Shown: positions 1 to 4,881 of the stretch, one piece after another
Layout: each line of letters starts with the position of its first letter
Position numbering within the stretch: position 1 is the stretch's first letter
NCBI GenBank assembly: GCA_021841725.1
Contig: JAKCEC010000095.1
Coordinates: forward strand, 1 to 5,705
Direction: 5' to 3'
Source of the DNA: Actinomycetes bacterium
GTDB lineage: Bacteria; Actinomycetota; Acidimicrobiia; Acidimicrobiales; RAAP-2
DNA length: 5,705 nt
Made by a program: the position numbers and the translations under genes
The notes under the pieces: generated by a model
What the model was told of the DNA's origin: nothing
Databases searched by the model: none
What the model saw: the letters and a program-made list of their open reading frames with translations, nothing else

Positions 1-1
1 G

Positions 2-433
2 TACGAGTTGGACCACGCGACCAACATGATGAAGTTGGACCGGCACCTCGTCGTCTCCATGGGCTACCCGGCGGAGTACGGCTTCATTCCCGACACCCTG
101 GGTGGCGACGGCGACCCGCTCGACGCGCTCGTCTTGACCGCGTACCCGACCTTTCCGGGCTGCCTTATCGAGGCGCGCATCCTCGGGATGTGCGTCATGA
201 CCGACGAACACGGGGAGGACGCCAAGTTGATTACCGTGCCCGCTTACGACACCGCGTGGAAGACGGCGACGGACATCACCGACGTTCCCAAGGCCACCCT
301 GGACCGCATCAGTCACTTCTTCACTGTCTACAAGGACCTGGACGAGGGCAAGTGGGTGAAGGTCGAGAATTTCGTGGGACGCGACGCCGCCCTGCACGAA
401 CTCGCCGCATCGCAGGCCCGATACCCGGGTTGA
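2..433 (+). CDS. ppa: Inorganic pyrophosphatase, family I (5'-truncated by window edge)
   Basis: Soluble cytoplasmic enzyme that hydrolyses pyrophosphate to two phosphates, pulling biosynthetic reactions forward; it needs Mg2+. The reading frame is open from base 2 (Tyr-Glu-Leu-Asp-His), so the window starts inside the gene, at the position of the E. coli K29-Y30-E31 motif. By comparison with family members of about 160-175 residues, some 15-30 N-terminal residues are missing. Visible signatures: LDR with the conserved Arg (bases 38-43), YPAEYGF, the metal-binding signature DGDPLD (107-124), FPGCLIEAR, MTDEHGEDAK carrying the equivalents of D97, D102 and K104, and VYKD near the C-terminus (the Y141-K142 equivalents). 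All active-site residues in the visible part are present. The TTG at base 8 is not the start, because homology continues upstream of it. The stop is TGA at 431. The next gene begins 10 nt later and is probably co-transcribed. Confidence 0.95.
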   Translation, partial: YELDHATNMMKLDRHLVVSMGYPAEYGFIPDTLGGDGDPLDALVLTAYPTFPGCLIEARILGMCVMTDEHGEDAKLITVPAYDTAWKTATDITDVPKATLDRISHFFTVYKDLDEGKWVKVENFVGRDAALHELAASQARYPG

Positions 434-443
434 TTGATTGACC

Positions 444-1034
444 ATGAGCGTGGTGTCGGAACCCCGTCACTCCCTCGTCGCCACCCAAGTCGTCTTCTTC
501 GCGTGCATCCTGGCGTGCGTGGTCGTTGACCCCAGCCACCAGGCGGACAGCAACGGCATCTCGTACTACGGCGTACACGCGCCCACCCTGCCCCTCGTGG
601 CCATCGGCTACGTCGTCGGGTCCATTGGGGTCTGGCGCACCGCGCGGTACGTGCAACTCCTGGACGCGCCCGCCGTCGTGGGGCCCGGCCTGCGGCTCGT
701 CGCCCTCGCCCTGCCGGCGGAGTTACTGACCCCCTTCAATCACGGCCCCTTCCTCAATTGGACGCACATGGGCATCGGCGTGGTCATCGGCGTCACGCAA
801 ATGCTGGCGGGCACCGTGTTGATGGTGCGCCGTCCCGGTCCGCTGACCCGCGCGACGTTCCTCGTGCAGCTCGTCGGCGGTTTGATCGCGGCGGCGTCGC
901 TCCCGAGTTGGGGTATCAATCAAATGATCCTCGGTGAAGTGATCTTCGCGCTGGGTTTCTCGGGGTGTCTCGTGCGCTGGACCTACGAGACTCCCGTCGA
1001 GAGCGCCTCGCGGGCGCAGATCGAGGCGCCCTAG
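444..1034 (+). CDS. Six-helix integral membrane protein of unknown function
   Basis: About 196 residues, not recognised. Hydrophobic segments fall at about residues 11-28, 48-66, 83-98, 108-128, 138-154 and 160-178, so six membrane helices are likely. There is no cleavable signal. The first loop is polar, with the pattern DPSHQADSNGISYYGVHAP. Conserved-looking features are a GP-rich turn (80-82), a Glu at the end of helix 3 (residue 93), the loop NHGPFLNWTHMG (99-110) between helices 3 and 4, and QMILGE at the start of helix 6. The layout loosely recalls small actinobacterial DUF998-like membrane proteins, but that is only an impression. The ATG at 444 is preferred; an in-frame TTG at 438 would add two residues. 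No Shine-Dalgarno sequence is visible, and the gene starts 10 nt after the pyrophosphatase stop, so translation may be coupled. The coding frame is supported by GC-rich third positions and coherent helix periodicity. Confidence 0.8.
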   Translation: MSVVSEPRHSLVATQVVFFACILACVVVDPSHQADSNGISYYGVHAPTLPLVAIGYVVGSIGVWRTARYVQLLDAPAVVGPGLRLVALALPAELLTPFNHGPFLNWTHMGIGVVIGVTQMLAGTVLMVRRPGPLTRATFLVQLVGGLIAAASLPSWGINQMILGEVIFALGFSGCLVRWTYETPVESASRAQIEAP

Positions 1035-1059
1035 GGGGCACGGGCGTGACGGTATCGAG

Positions 1060-1090
1060 GCGTCGGCGACCGCCGCAACTCGACCGACGC
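1060..1090 (+). terminator. Candidate hairpin after the membrane protein gene
   Basis: Perfect 7-bp inverted repeat GCGTCGG (1060-1066) / CCGACGC (1084-1090) around a 17-nt loop. A smaller nested hairpin is possible within it (CGGC at 1064-1067 with GCCG at 1072-1075). It starts 25 nt after the stop codon of the upstream gene, in the 109-nt gap before the next one. There is no T-run, so a classical intrinsic terminator is not shown, and in GC-rich DNA such a repeat may be chance. Nothing else is evident in the gap except the promoter-like hexamer at its end. Confidence 0.3.
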
Positions 1091-1132
1091 AGGAATCGGC
1101 GCGGGGGTCGCCGCGACGTCACGGGCTCGACC

Positions 1133-1138
1133 TAGGGT
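1133..1138 (+). promoter_or_regulatory. -10-like hexamer TAGGGT, possible leaderless promoter
   Basis: TAGGGT fits the actinobacterial TANNNT -10 pattern and ends 5 nt before the GTG at 1144, so transcription would begin at or next to the start codon. No -35 consensus is visible around 1110-1115. The adjacent GGTGGAG (1137-1142 region) is too close to the start codon to act as a Shine-Dalgarno site, which favours the leaderless reading. Confidence 0.4.
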
Positions 1139-1143
1139 GGAGC

Positions 1144-1464
1144 GTGTCCCTCTCCTCTCGTGACTCCCTGCACCGGATAGCCGACGCGGCGCGTTCGCCC
1201 GACTGGACGCTGGCGATCGACTCCCCAGTTGCGCTGAGGGCGACGCGCGACTCCGGGGTCGCGGGCTTGCCCTGGACCGTCGTGGTTCGCCCGCGCGGGC
1301 GCGCGATGTCGGTCTCCTTTTATGCGCCGGGTGACGACAGTGAACTCGAAGGTGACGTGATCGGTGAGTTGACGGGCAACCCGCGCGAAATCGGTCGGCA
1401 ACTGCGGGGAATCCTGGAGGACTTGGAATTGGCGGAGCGGCGAAGTCCTCCGGGGGCCCCCTAG
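1144..1464 (+). CDS. Small soluble protein of unknown function
   Basis: A 106-residue protein with a GTG start, not recognised. It has no membrane segment, signal peptide or cysteine. The sequence suggests a small alpha/beta fold: an amphipathic N-terminal helix (residues 1-18), then probable strands at WTLAIDS (21-27), PWTVVVRPRG (43-52) and MSVSFYAP (55-62), an acidic turn GDDSELEGD, and a C-terminal helix rich in Glu and Leu (about 79-98). The frame is supported by GC-rich third positions and ends with a TAG at 1462. The start is the first available in frame and sits 5 nt after a -10-like hexamer. The next gene begins only 10 nt downstream, so these two are neighbours in function or at least in transcription. 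Competing minus-strand frames here give Arg/Pro-rich products typical of shadows. Confidence 0.65.
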   Translation: MSLSSRDSLHRIADAARSPDWTLAIDSPVALRATRDSGVAGLPWTVVVRPRGRAMSVSFYAPGDDSELEGDVIGELTGNPREIGRQLRGILEDLELAERRSPPGAP

Positions 1465-1467
1465 AAT
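1462..1467 (+). promoter_or_regulatory. -10 element TAGAAT overlapping a stop codon; leaderless start
   Basis: TAGAAT is a close match to the bacterial -10 consensus and lies 7 nt before the ATG at 1475. This is the spacing expected if transcription starts at the A of the start codon. Its first three bases are the TAG stop codon of the preceding gene (1462-1464). No Shine-Dalgarno sequence is found between it and the ATG. A recognisable -35 is lacking, as is common for actinobacterial promoters. Confidence 0.5.
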
Positions 1468-1474
1468 TGCTGAT

Positions 1475-1990
1475 ATGAGTCTTTCCGAGACGCGAGGATT
1501 CCTCGGTGTTTCTCCCGATCTGTTGCCGCCGTCTCTTCGACCCTGGCTCAAGCGTTTCCGCGTAGATTTTTCGCCGCAACTCCCCCCGAGTGCCGCCGCG
1601 GTCGTCGTCGCCACCGTCGTCGCCCTCGTGGGTTCCTTGGCGGCCGACGCCCTTCTCGTCAAGATCGGTGTGTCCCTCTATCCCGCGACTAAGGGCTATT
1701 CACATTTTCAGTTTTCGGATTACGCCAAACTGACCGTGATCGGGGTCGTCATCGCGTGCGTCGCTTGGCCGGTCGTGACGCGCGTTTCGTCGCAGCCGAA
1801 GTGGTTGTTCTTGCGCGCCGCCGCGGCCGTGACCCTGGTCCTCTTCGTCCCCGACCTGTGGATTTGGTACCTGGGTCAGTCGGCCGACGCCGTCTTCGTC
1901 CTGGTCTGGATGCACGTCGCGATCGCGGTCGTCACCTACTTGGCGCTGATCACCTTGGCGCCGGTGCGTGGTCGCCACGCACGTCGCTGA
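1475..1990 (+). CDS. Four-helix integral membrane protein (DUF6069-like appearance)
   Basis: A 171-residue protein with an ATG start. A 38-residue, mostly cytosolic-looking N-terminus containing PPSLRPWLKRFR precedes four hydrophobic segments at about 39-63, 85-103, 110-133 and 139-162, and the tail is basic (RGRHARR). The pattern of four helices, a Pro-Asp pair in helix 3 (PDLWIW, 126-131) and a conserved-looking WMHV in helix 4 (145-148) resembles the actinobacterial DUF6069 group of small membrane proteins. The match is from memory of the family layout, and function is unknown in any case. The last 41 bp overlap the 3' end of the convergent apbE gene, and a perfect hairpin lies in that overlap. 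A -10 element sits 7 nt before the start, so this gene probably has its own leaderless transcript besides any read-through from upstream. Confidence 0.8.
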   Translation: MSLSETRGFLGVSPDLLPPSLRPWLKRFRVDFSPQLPPSAAAVVVATVVALVGSLAADALLVKIGVSLYPATKGYSHFQFSDYAKLTVIGVVIACVAWPVVTRVSSQPKWLFLRAAAAVTLVLFVPDLWIWYLGQSADAVFVLVWMHVAIAVVTYLALITLAPVRGRHARR

Positions 1991-2759
1991 GGTCGTCGCG
2001 CGCGAAGGGAAAACCGGGCGTGGCGCGCATGGCGCCACTCGCGTCCAGCGTCATCGCCTCGTAACCCTCGACGCGGTGGATCAACGCCATGACGTCGTGA
2101 CCCCCCACGCTCAACGCGGTCGCGAAGGCGTCGCACATCCCGAGGTCGGGTCCGGTGACACTGGCGGACGCCACCGCCCCCGCGAAGTGTTGCGTGAAGG
2201 GATTGTAGAGATGCGCACCGCGTTCGGACTCCCCCGAGGTGGCGATGGCGTCGCGTAGTTCCACCACCGCCGCCAGGCGCTGCGGGTCGTCGGGGCGGAC
2301 GATGCCGGTGCGAAAGACCTGGTCTGGACCGGGACCCCCAAACGAGGCGATGTCGCCGGCGGCGTTGACGATCGCGCCCGCGACATCGAGGCCGCGCAGT
2401 TCGTCGAGCGCGCCCTGAGCCGCCCACCCCTTGACGTAGCCCGTGGGGTCCACCCCTCCGGGCAGCGACCAGGGATCGAACCACCCGCCGGTGAGGGTCT
2501 TGGCCTTCTGGCACAGATCGAGCACGTCGGCGACCTGCGGGGGGGTCTCACCCAGTGAGAGTTCGCCCCGGCGTAGTCGGCTCACGGGACTCGACGCCTT
2601 GTAGGTACTGAAGACCCGGTCCGCGTCGCACAGGACGTCGCGCGCGCGATCGACGGCGCGTTGGGCCGCGTCGGGGTCGCCGTCGCCGAAGAGGTCGATG
2701 GTGACGACGGTACCCATGACCTCGATGAGGTGGCGCGTGGAGGACGCCACGTCCGACAT
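1950..2759 (-). CDS. apbE: FAD:protein FMN transferase (ApbE family)
   Basis: Transfers FMN from FAD to a Ser/Thr side chain of a target flavoprotein in a Mg2+-dependent reaction; the obvious target is the FMN-binding protein encoded just upstream. In 269 residues the family landmarks appear in order: MGT (15-17), FSTYKASSPVSRL (50-62), TGGWFDP (90-96), DPTGYVKGWA (104-113), NAAGD (132-136), TSG (174-176), HLYNPFTQH (183-191) and the Mg2+-binding DAFATAL (210-216; D210, T214). Two motifs deviate from the usual form: NAAGD for NxGGD, and NPFTQ for DPxTG. The protein is shorter than Gram-negative ApbE lipoproteins and has no signal peptide or lipobox. The frame stays open for a short distance upstream but offers no better start. 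Its ATG overlaps the stop of the preceding gene as TAATG, implying translational coupling. The C-terminal tail after residue 253 lies partly in the overlap with the convergent gene and is probably not conserved. Confidence 0.92.
   Translation of the reverse strand: MSDVASSTRHLIEVMGTVVTIDLFGDGDPDAAQRAVDRARDVLCDADRVFSTYKASSPVSRLRRGELSLGETPPQVADVLDLCQKAKTLTGGWFDPWSLPGGVDPTGYVKGWAAQGALDELRGLDVAGAIVNAAGDIASFGGPGPDQVFRTGIVRPDDPQRLAAVVELRDAIATSGESERGAHLYNPFTQHFAGAVASASVTGPDLGMCDAFATALSVGGHDVMALIHRVEGYEAMTLDASGAMRATPGFPFARDDLSDVRGDHAPAPR
1964..1982. terminator. Perfect hairpin inside the convergent gene overlap, candidate bidirectional terminator
   Basis: GTGCGTGG (1964-1971) and CCACGCAC (1975-1982) form a perfect 8-bp inverted repeat around TCG; as RNA, 7 pairs with a 5-nt loop is more realistic. 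It lies inside the 41 bp (1950-1990) where the plus-strand membrane protein gene and the minus-strand apbE overlap tail to tail. Being symmetrical, it forms in both transcripts. No T-run follows on either strand, so it would be a hairpin-only type of terminator or an RNA 3'-end stabiliser. Confidence 0.45.
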
Positions 2760-3283
2760 TAGAGTCCGAGCTTCTTCAGGGCGTACTGTAGCGACATCTG
2801 GAACCCGGCGCTGGTGTAACTCGCCCCGGAGATGCTCTGGATGTTGGTCGACTGCGCGGCCATCGTTTCTTGTTCGAGGACGGGGACCGCGTACTGGTCG
2901 ATCTGGACTGATCGGGGGTTGCCGCCGTCGTTGATGGAACCGATCGTCACGGCGGTGATCTTCTTGCCGTTGGCCGTCACCTTCACCGAGAGGACGCCGT
3001 AGAAGTAGTTGACCAGGGGTCCCGTGACACTGTGCACGCCGGTGGCGGCCACCGCGGTGGTCGTGGTCGTCGGCGCCGTGGTCGACGGCGACTTCGCCGC
3101 GCCGGTCGAGGTCGACGTCGTCGAGGAGGTGGTCTGCTTCTTCGCGGTGGTCGTGGTCGTCGGCGCGCTGGTGGCGGCGCCCGACACCGCGCTGAGACTG
3201 AGTTTGGCGGGGCTGGTGTGGAAGTTCAGCACCGAGGCGAGTCCGACGACGGTGCCGACGGCGACGATGGGCGATCGTTTCAT
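2759..3283 (-). CDS. Exported FMN-binding-domain protein (predicted covalent flavoprotein)
   Basis: Predicted extracytoplasmic electron carrier with covalently bound FMN. The 174 residues comprise an N-terminal signal peptide or anchor (KR at 2-3, hydrophobic 5-21, no lipobox Cys), a Thr/Ser/Ala/Pro/Lys linker (about 31-80) and an FMN_bind (PF04205-type) domain (about 82-174). Domain landmarks are VTGPLVNYFYGVLSVKVT, ITAVTIGSINDGG, SVQIDQYAVPVLEQETMAAQS and the attachment motif SGAS (152-155). The FMN acceptor is expected at S155, where Thr is usual. The linker is the kind that spans a cell wall or lets a domain swing, and it contains a 30-residue duplication of APTTTTTA. The ATG at 3283 has a good ribosome-binding site. 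The gene lies 39 nt behind the flavocytochrome gene and overlaps apbE by one base (TAATG), so all three should be made together. Its proposed partners are the flavocytochrome as electron donor and ApbE as its maturase. Confidence 0.9.
   Translation of the reverse strand: MKRSPIVAVGTVVGLASVLNFHTSPAKLSLSAVSGAATSAPTTTTTAKKQTTSSTTSTSTGAAKSPSTTAPTTTTTAVAATGVHSVTGPLVNYFYGVLSVKVTANGKKITAVTIGSINDGGNPRSVQIDQYAVPVLEQETMAAQSTNIQSISGASYTSAGFQMSLQYALKKLGL
3053..3166 (-). repeat. In-frame 24-bp direct repeat within the Thr-rich linker
   Basis: The 24 bases at 3053-3076 recur exactly at 3143-3166, an offset of 90 bp or 30 codons. Both copies encode APTTTTTA (residues 40-47 and 70-77). The identity extends to synonymous positions, which suggests a duplication or slippage history rather than convergent amino-acid composition. 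Such repeats can change linker length between strains. Confidence 0.7.
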
Positions 3284-3292
3284 GAGGGGCGG

Positions 3293-3299
3293 CTTTCCT
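3293..3299 (-). promoter_or_regulatory. Ribosome-binding site AGGAAAG for the FMN-binding protein
   Basis: On the minus strand AGGAAAG ends 9 nt before the ATG at 3283. It lies in the 39-nt gap after the flavocytochrome stop codon and fixes this start. It is the one clear Shine-Dalgarno sequence in the window, in keeping with an internal operon gene rather than a leaderless one. Confidence 0.6.
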
Positions 3300-3322
3300 G
3301 TGGCGTCATGGGGTGCGGGTCC

Positions 3323-4753
3323 TTAGAAGGTGAACGACTCGTGGTGGACGTGGGCGTGGGGGACGCCGAGGCGCCGCGCGGCCGCGACGACGCCCTCGGT
3401 GAACCCCGCGGGTCCACACACGAAGATGTCGTTCGCGGCGATATCAGGGACGAGTTGGCCGAGGGTGTGGGCGTCGAGGTTCACCTCGTCGCGGCTGCCG
3501 AGCAACTCGAAGTACCGACCCTCGCGCGCGGTCACGAGCGACCTCATCTCCGCGCCGTGCACGACGTCCTCGGGGCGCGTCGCGCGGATGATGACCGTGA
3601 CGTTGCTAGCCGCGGGAAGGTCTTCGAGCATCGCGCGAATCGGGGTGATGCCCACCCCGGCCGCGACGAGCGTCACGTTGTTCATCGACGTGGCGTGATG
3701 GGTGAAGACGCCGTAGGGTCCCTCGACGAAGACGCGGGTGCCGGGCTTGAGGTGGGCGATGGCGCTCGACTGGTCACCGACGCCCTTGACCGTCACGCGA
3801 AGGAACGGCGGGCGAGGAAGGGCCGAGAGCGAATAGGGGTGGGAGTGCCAGAAGAGCCCCTTGGACATGAAGCGCCACTGGAAAAACTGACCGCCCGAGA
3901 CCGCCATCTTCTTGATGTTCTTGCCGGTGACGGTCAGGGAGTAGACGTTGGGGGCCTCCTGGGTCACGCTGGCCACCCGGAGCCGGTACTGCTGATTGCG
4001 TACCAGGGGGACGCCGAGACGCAAGAACAGGATGGTCAGGCCGGTGCCGACCCACAGGACGGTCCAGAATTGGATGGTGTGCGGGTGCCCGAGGAACATG
4101 ACGCCCGTGCGGATCTGGTGCATGAAGGCCAGTCCCAGTCCGAGGTAGGTGTAGAGGTGCACGACCCACCAGGTCTCGTACTTCATCTGGGAGCGCGCGA
4201 TCCGGATCGACGTGAAGGCGGCCATCAACAAGAGACCGAAGCCCACCGTGGCGCTGAGGATGTCGGGATAGTTCACCCAGAAGCTCCACAACATGGTGAA
4301 GACGCTGCGGTGCAGCATTTGGCTGTAGCCCAGGATCACGCTGAGAACGTGCAACGACACGAGTGAGACGGCGTAGGGGGCGATCGCGCGGTGCCAGCGC
4401 ACAAGTCGGTCCTGTCCCACGGAGCGCTCGAGCCAGGGGAGCCGGGCGGTCAGTATCACCATGACGAGCAGGAGGTACGACCCGCTGAAGGCGCTCACGC
4501 GACCGATGGCCAGGGGCCAACCCCCCGCGCTCGCGAGGGCGGCGTGACCTTCGACCGAGAGGGCGAGTACGAGTACCATCACCAGGCCCGCGAGGGCCGC
4601 GACCTGGCAGAGGCGCACCACGTAGGCCTGAGGCGCGCGCGCGGGCCGGTGCAGGCGCGTCGAACTCGCCTGGTGCCACGCCGGGTTGCTCGTCGATTTT
4701 CGCTGCGGGCGGCTCCGTCTCTCGGCGGGCTGTCTATTTGTCGCGGTCTCCAC
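3323..4753 (-). CDS. Ferric-reductase/NADPH-oxidase-like membrane flavocytochrome b
   Basis: Moves electrons from cytosolic NAD(P)H via FAD and two b hemes to the outer membrane face. In 476 residues: an Arg-rich cytosolic N-terminus (1-45); six membrane helices (about 47-67, 79-102, 122-142, 162-182, 196-216, 227-247) forming a ferric-reductase-like domain; then FAD-binding (about 252-355) and NAD(P)-binding (about 360-476) domains. The four heme-ligand candidates H121, H135, H199 and H212 have spacings of 14 and 13, the same as H101/H115 and H209/H222 in human NOX2. HPYSLS (305-310) is the FAD motif, EGPYG (344-348) follows, GVGITP (366-371) and CGP (446-448) are nucleotide-binding motifs, and the chain ends in an aromatic residue (ESFTF). 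The GTG start is chosen because a -10-like hexamer ends 7 nt before it; the nearest Met codons are too far in. It is first in the operon with the FMN-binding protein and apbE, which suggests an extracytoplasmic flavin as acceptor rather than oxygen or free iron. Confidence 0.9.
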   Translation of the reverse strand: METATNRQPAERRSRPQRKSTSNPAWHQASSTRLHRPARAPQAYVVRLCQVAALAGLVMVLVLALSVEGHAALASAGGWPLAIGRVSAFSGSYLLLVMVILTARLPWLERSVGQDRLVRWHRAIAPYAVSLVSLHVLSVILGYSQMLHRSVFTMLWSFWVNYPDILSATVGFGLLLMAAFTSIRIARSQMKYETWWVVHLYTYLGLGLAFMHQIRTGVMFLGHPHTIQFWTVLWVGTGLTILFLRLGVPLVRNQQYRLRVASVTQEAPNVYSLTVTGKNIKKMAVSGGQFFQWRFMSKGLFWHSHPYSLSALPRPPFLRVTVKGVGDQSSAIAHLKPGTRVFVEGPYGVFTHHATSMNNVTLVAAGVGITPIRAMLEDLPAASNVTVIIRATRPEDVVHGAEMRSLVTAREGRYFELLGSRDEVNLDAHTLGQLVPDIAANDIFVCGPAGFTEGVVAAARRLGVPHAHVHHESFTF

Positions 4754-4760
4754 CCCTGAG

Positions 4761-4791
4761 AACGTAATGCGACTTCATAAGTTTTTGACAA
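4761..4791 (-). promoter_or_regulatory. Promoter of the flavocytochrome operon, probably leaderless
   Basis: On the minus strand, TTGTCA (4791-4786; five of six bases of the -35 consensus) is followed after 19 nt by TACGTT (4766-4761, TANNNT type), which ends 7 nt before the GTG start at 4753. The spacer is 2 nt longer than ideal. The region 4761-4836 is clearly more AT-rich than its surroundings. An 11-bp inverted repeat ACTT-CAT-AAGT (4772-4782) lies between the two hexamers, where a regulator could bind. Confidence 0.45.
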
Positions 4792-4794
4792 ATT

Positions 4795-4809
4795 TGGCGT
4801 TCGAAGTTC
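4795..4809. repeat. 15-bp repeat unit, second copy at 4973-4987
   Basis: TGGCGTTCGAAGTTC occurs here, between the flavocytochrome promoter and the cfa stop codon, and again exactly at 4973-4987 inside the 3' end of the cyclopropane-synthase gene (encoding the N-F-E-R region). The copy contains the palindrome TTCGAA and, in the intergenic region only, is followed by a second GTTCGA-type heptamer (4799-4812). It may be a protein-binding site or chance. Confidence 0.35.
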
Positions 4810-4844
4810 GACAATTCTGGGCGATTCCCGTAGAATCCTTCGGC

Positions 4845-4861
4845 CCGGGCACCTCACCCGG
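4845..4861 (-). terminator. Candidate hairpin downstream of the cyclopropane-synthase gene
   Basis: CCGGG (4845-4849) and CCCGG (4857-4861) form a perfect 5-bp stem with a 7-nt loop. The hairpin begins 20 nt after the cfa stop codon in the 128-nt gap before the flavocytochrome gene. There is no T-run, so this is a weak candidate, but its place after one gene and before the next promoter fits. Confidence 0.3.
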
Positions 4862-4881
4862 TCGTCTGGCCCGGACGCGGG

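Noticed and set aside
8..10. TTG as the start of the pyrophosphatase
   Set aside because: The conserved Tyr-Glu preceding it is in frame and part of the family motif, so the gene continues upstream of the window.
1031..1662. Two overlapping minus-strand open frames of about 180 codons opposite the small soluble protein gene
   Set aside because: Both translate to Arg/Pro/Ser-rich composition without structure. The plus-strand frames have better codon positions and promoter-like starts.
3182..3283. Twin-arginine export signal on the FMN-binding protein
   Set aside because: The N-terminus reads MKRSPIV with Lys-Arg only and no SRRxFLK-type motif, so ordinary Sec export or a membrane anchor is more likely.
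3032..4366. Long plus-strand open frame of 444 codons opposite the flavocytochrome and FMN-binding genes
   Set aside because: The product is a low-complexity Arg/Gly/Asp/His-rich string with no domain, and the minus strand here carries clear conserved motifs. It is an antisense shadow caused by GC-rich codons.
4785..4815. TTGACA on the plus strand as a -35 with GACAAT as -10
   Set aside because: The 19-nt spacing and poor -10 make it weaker than the minus-strand reading of nearly the same bases, which leads directly to a gene start.
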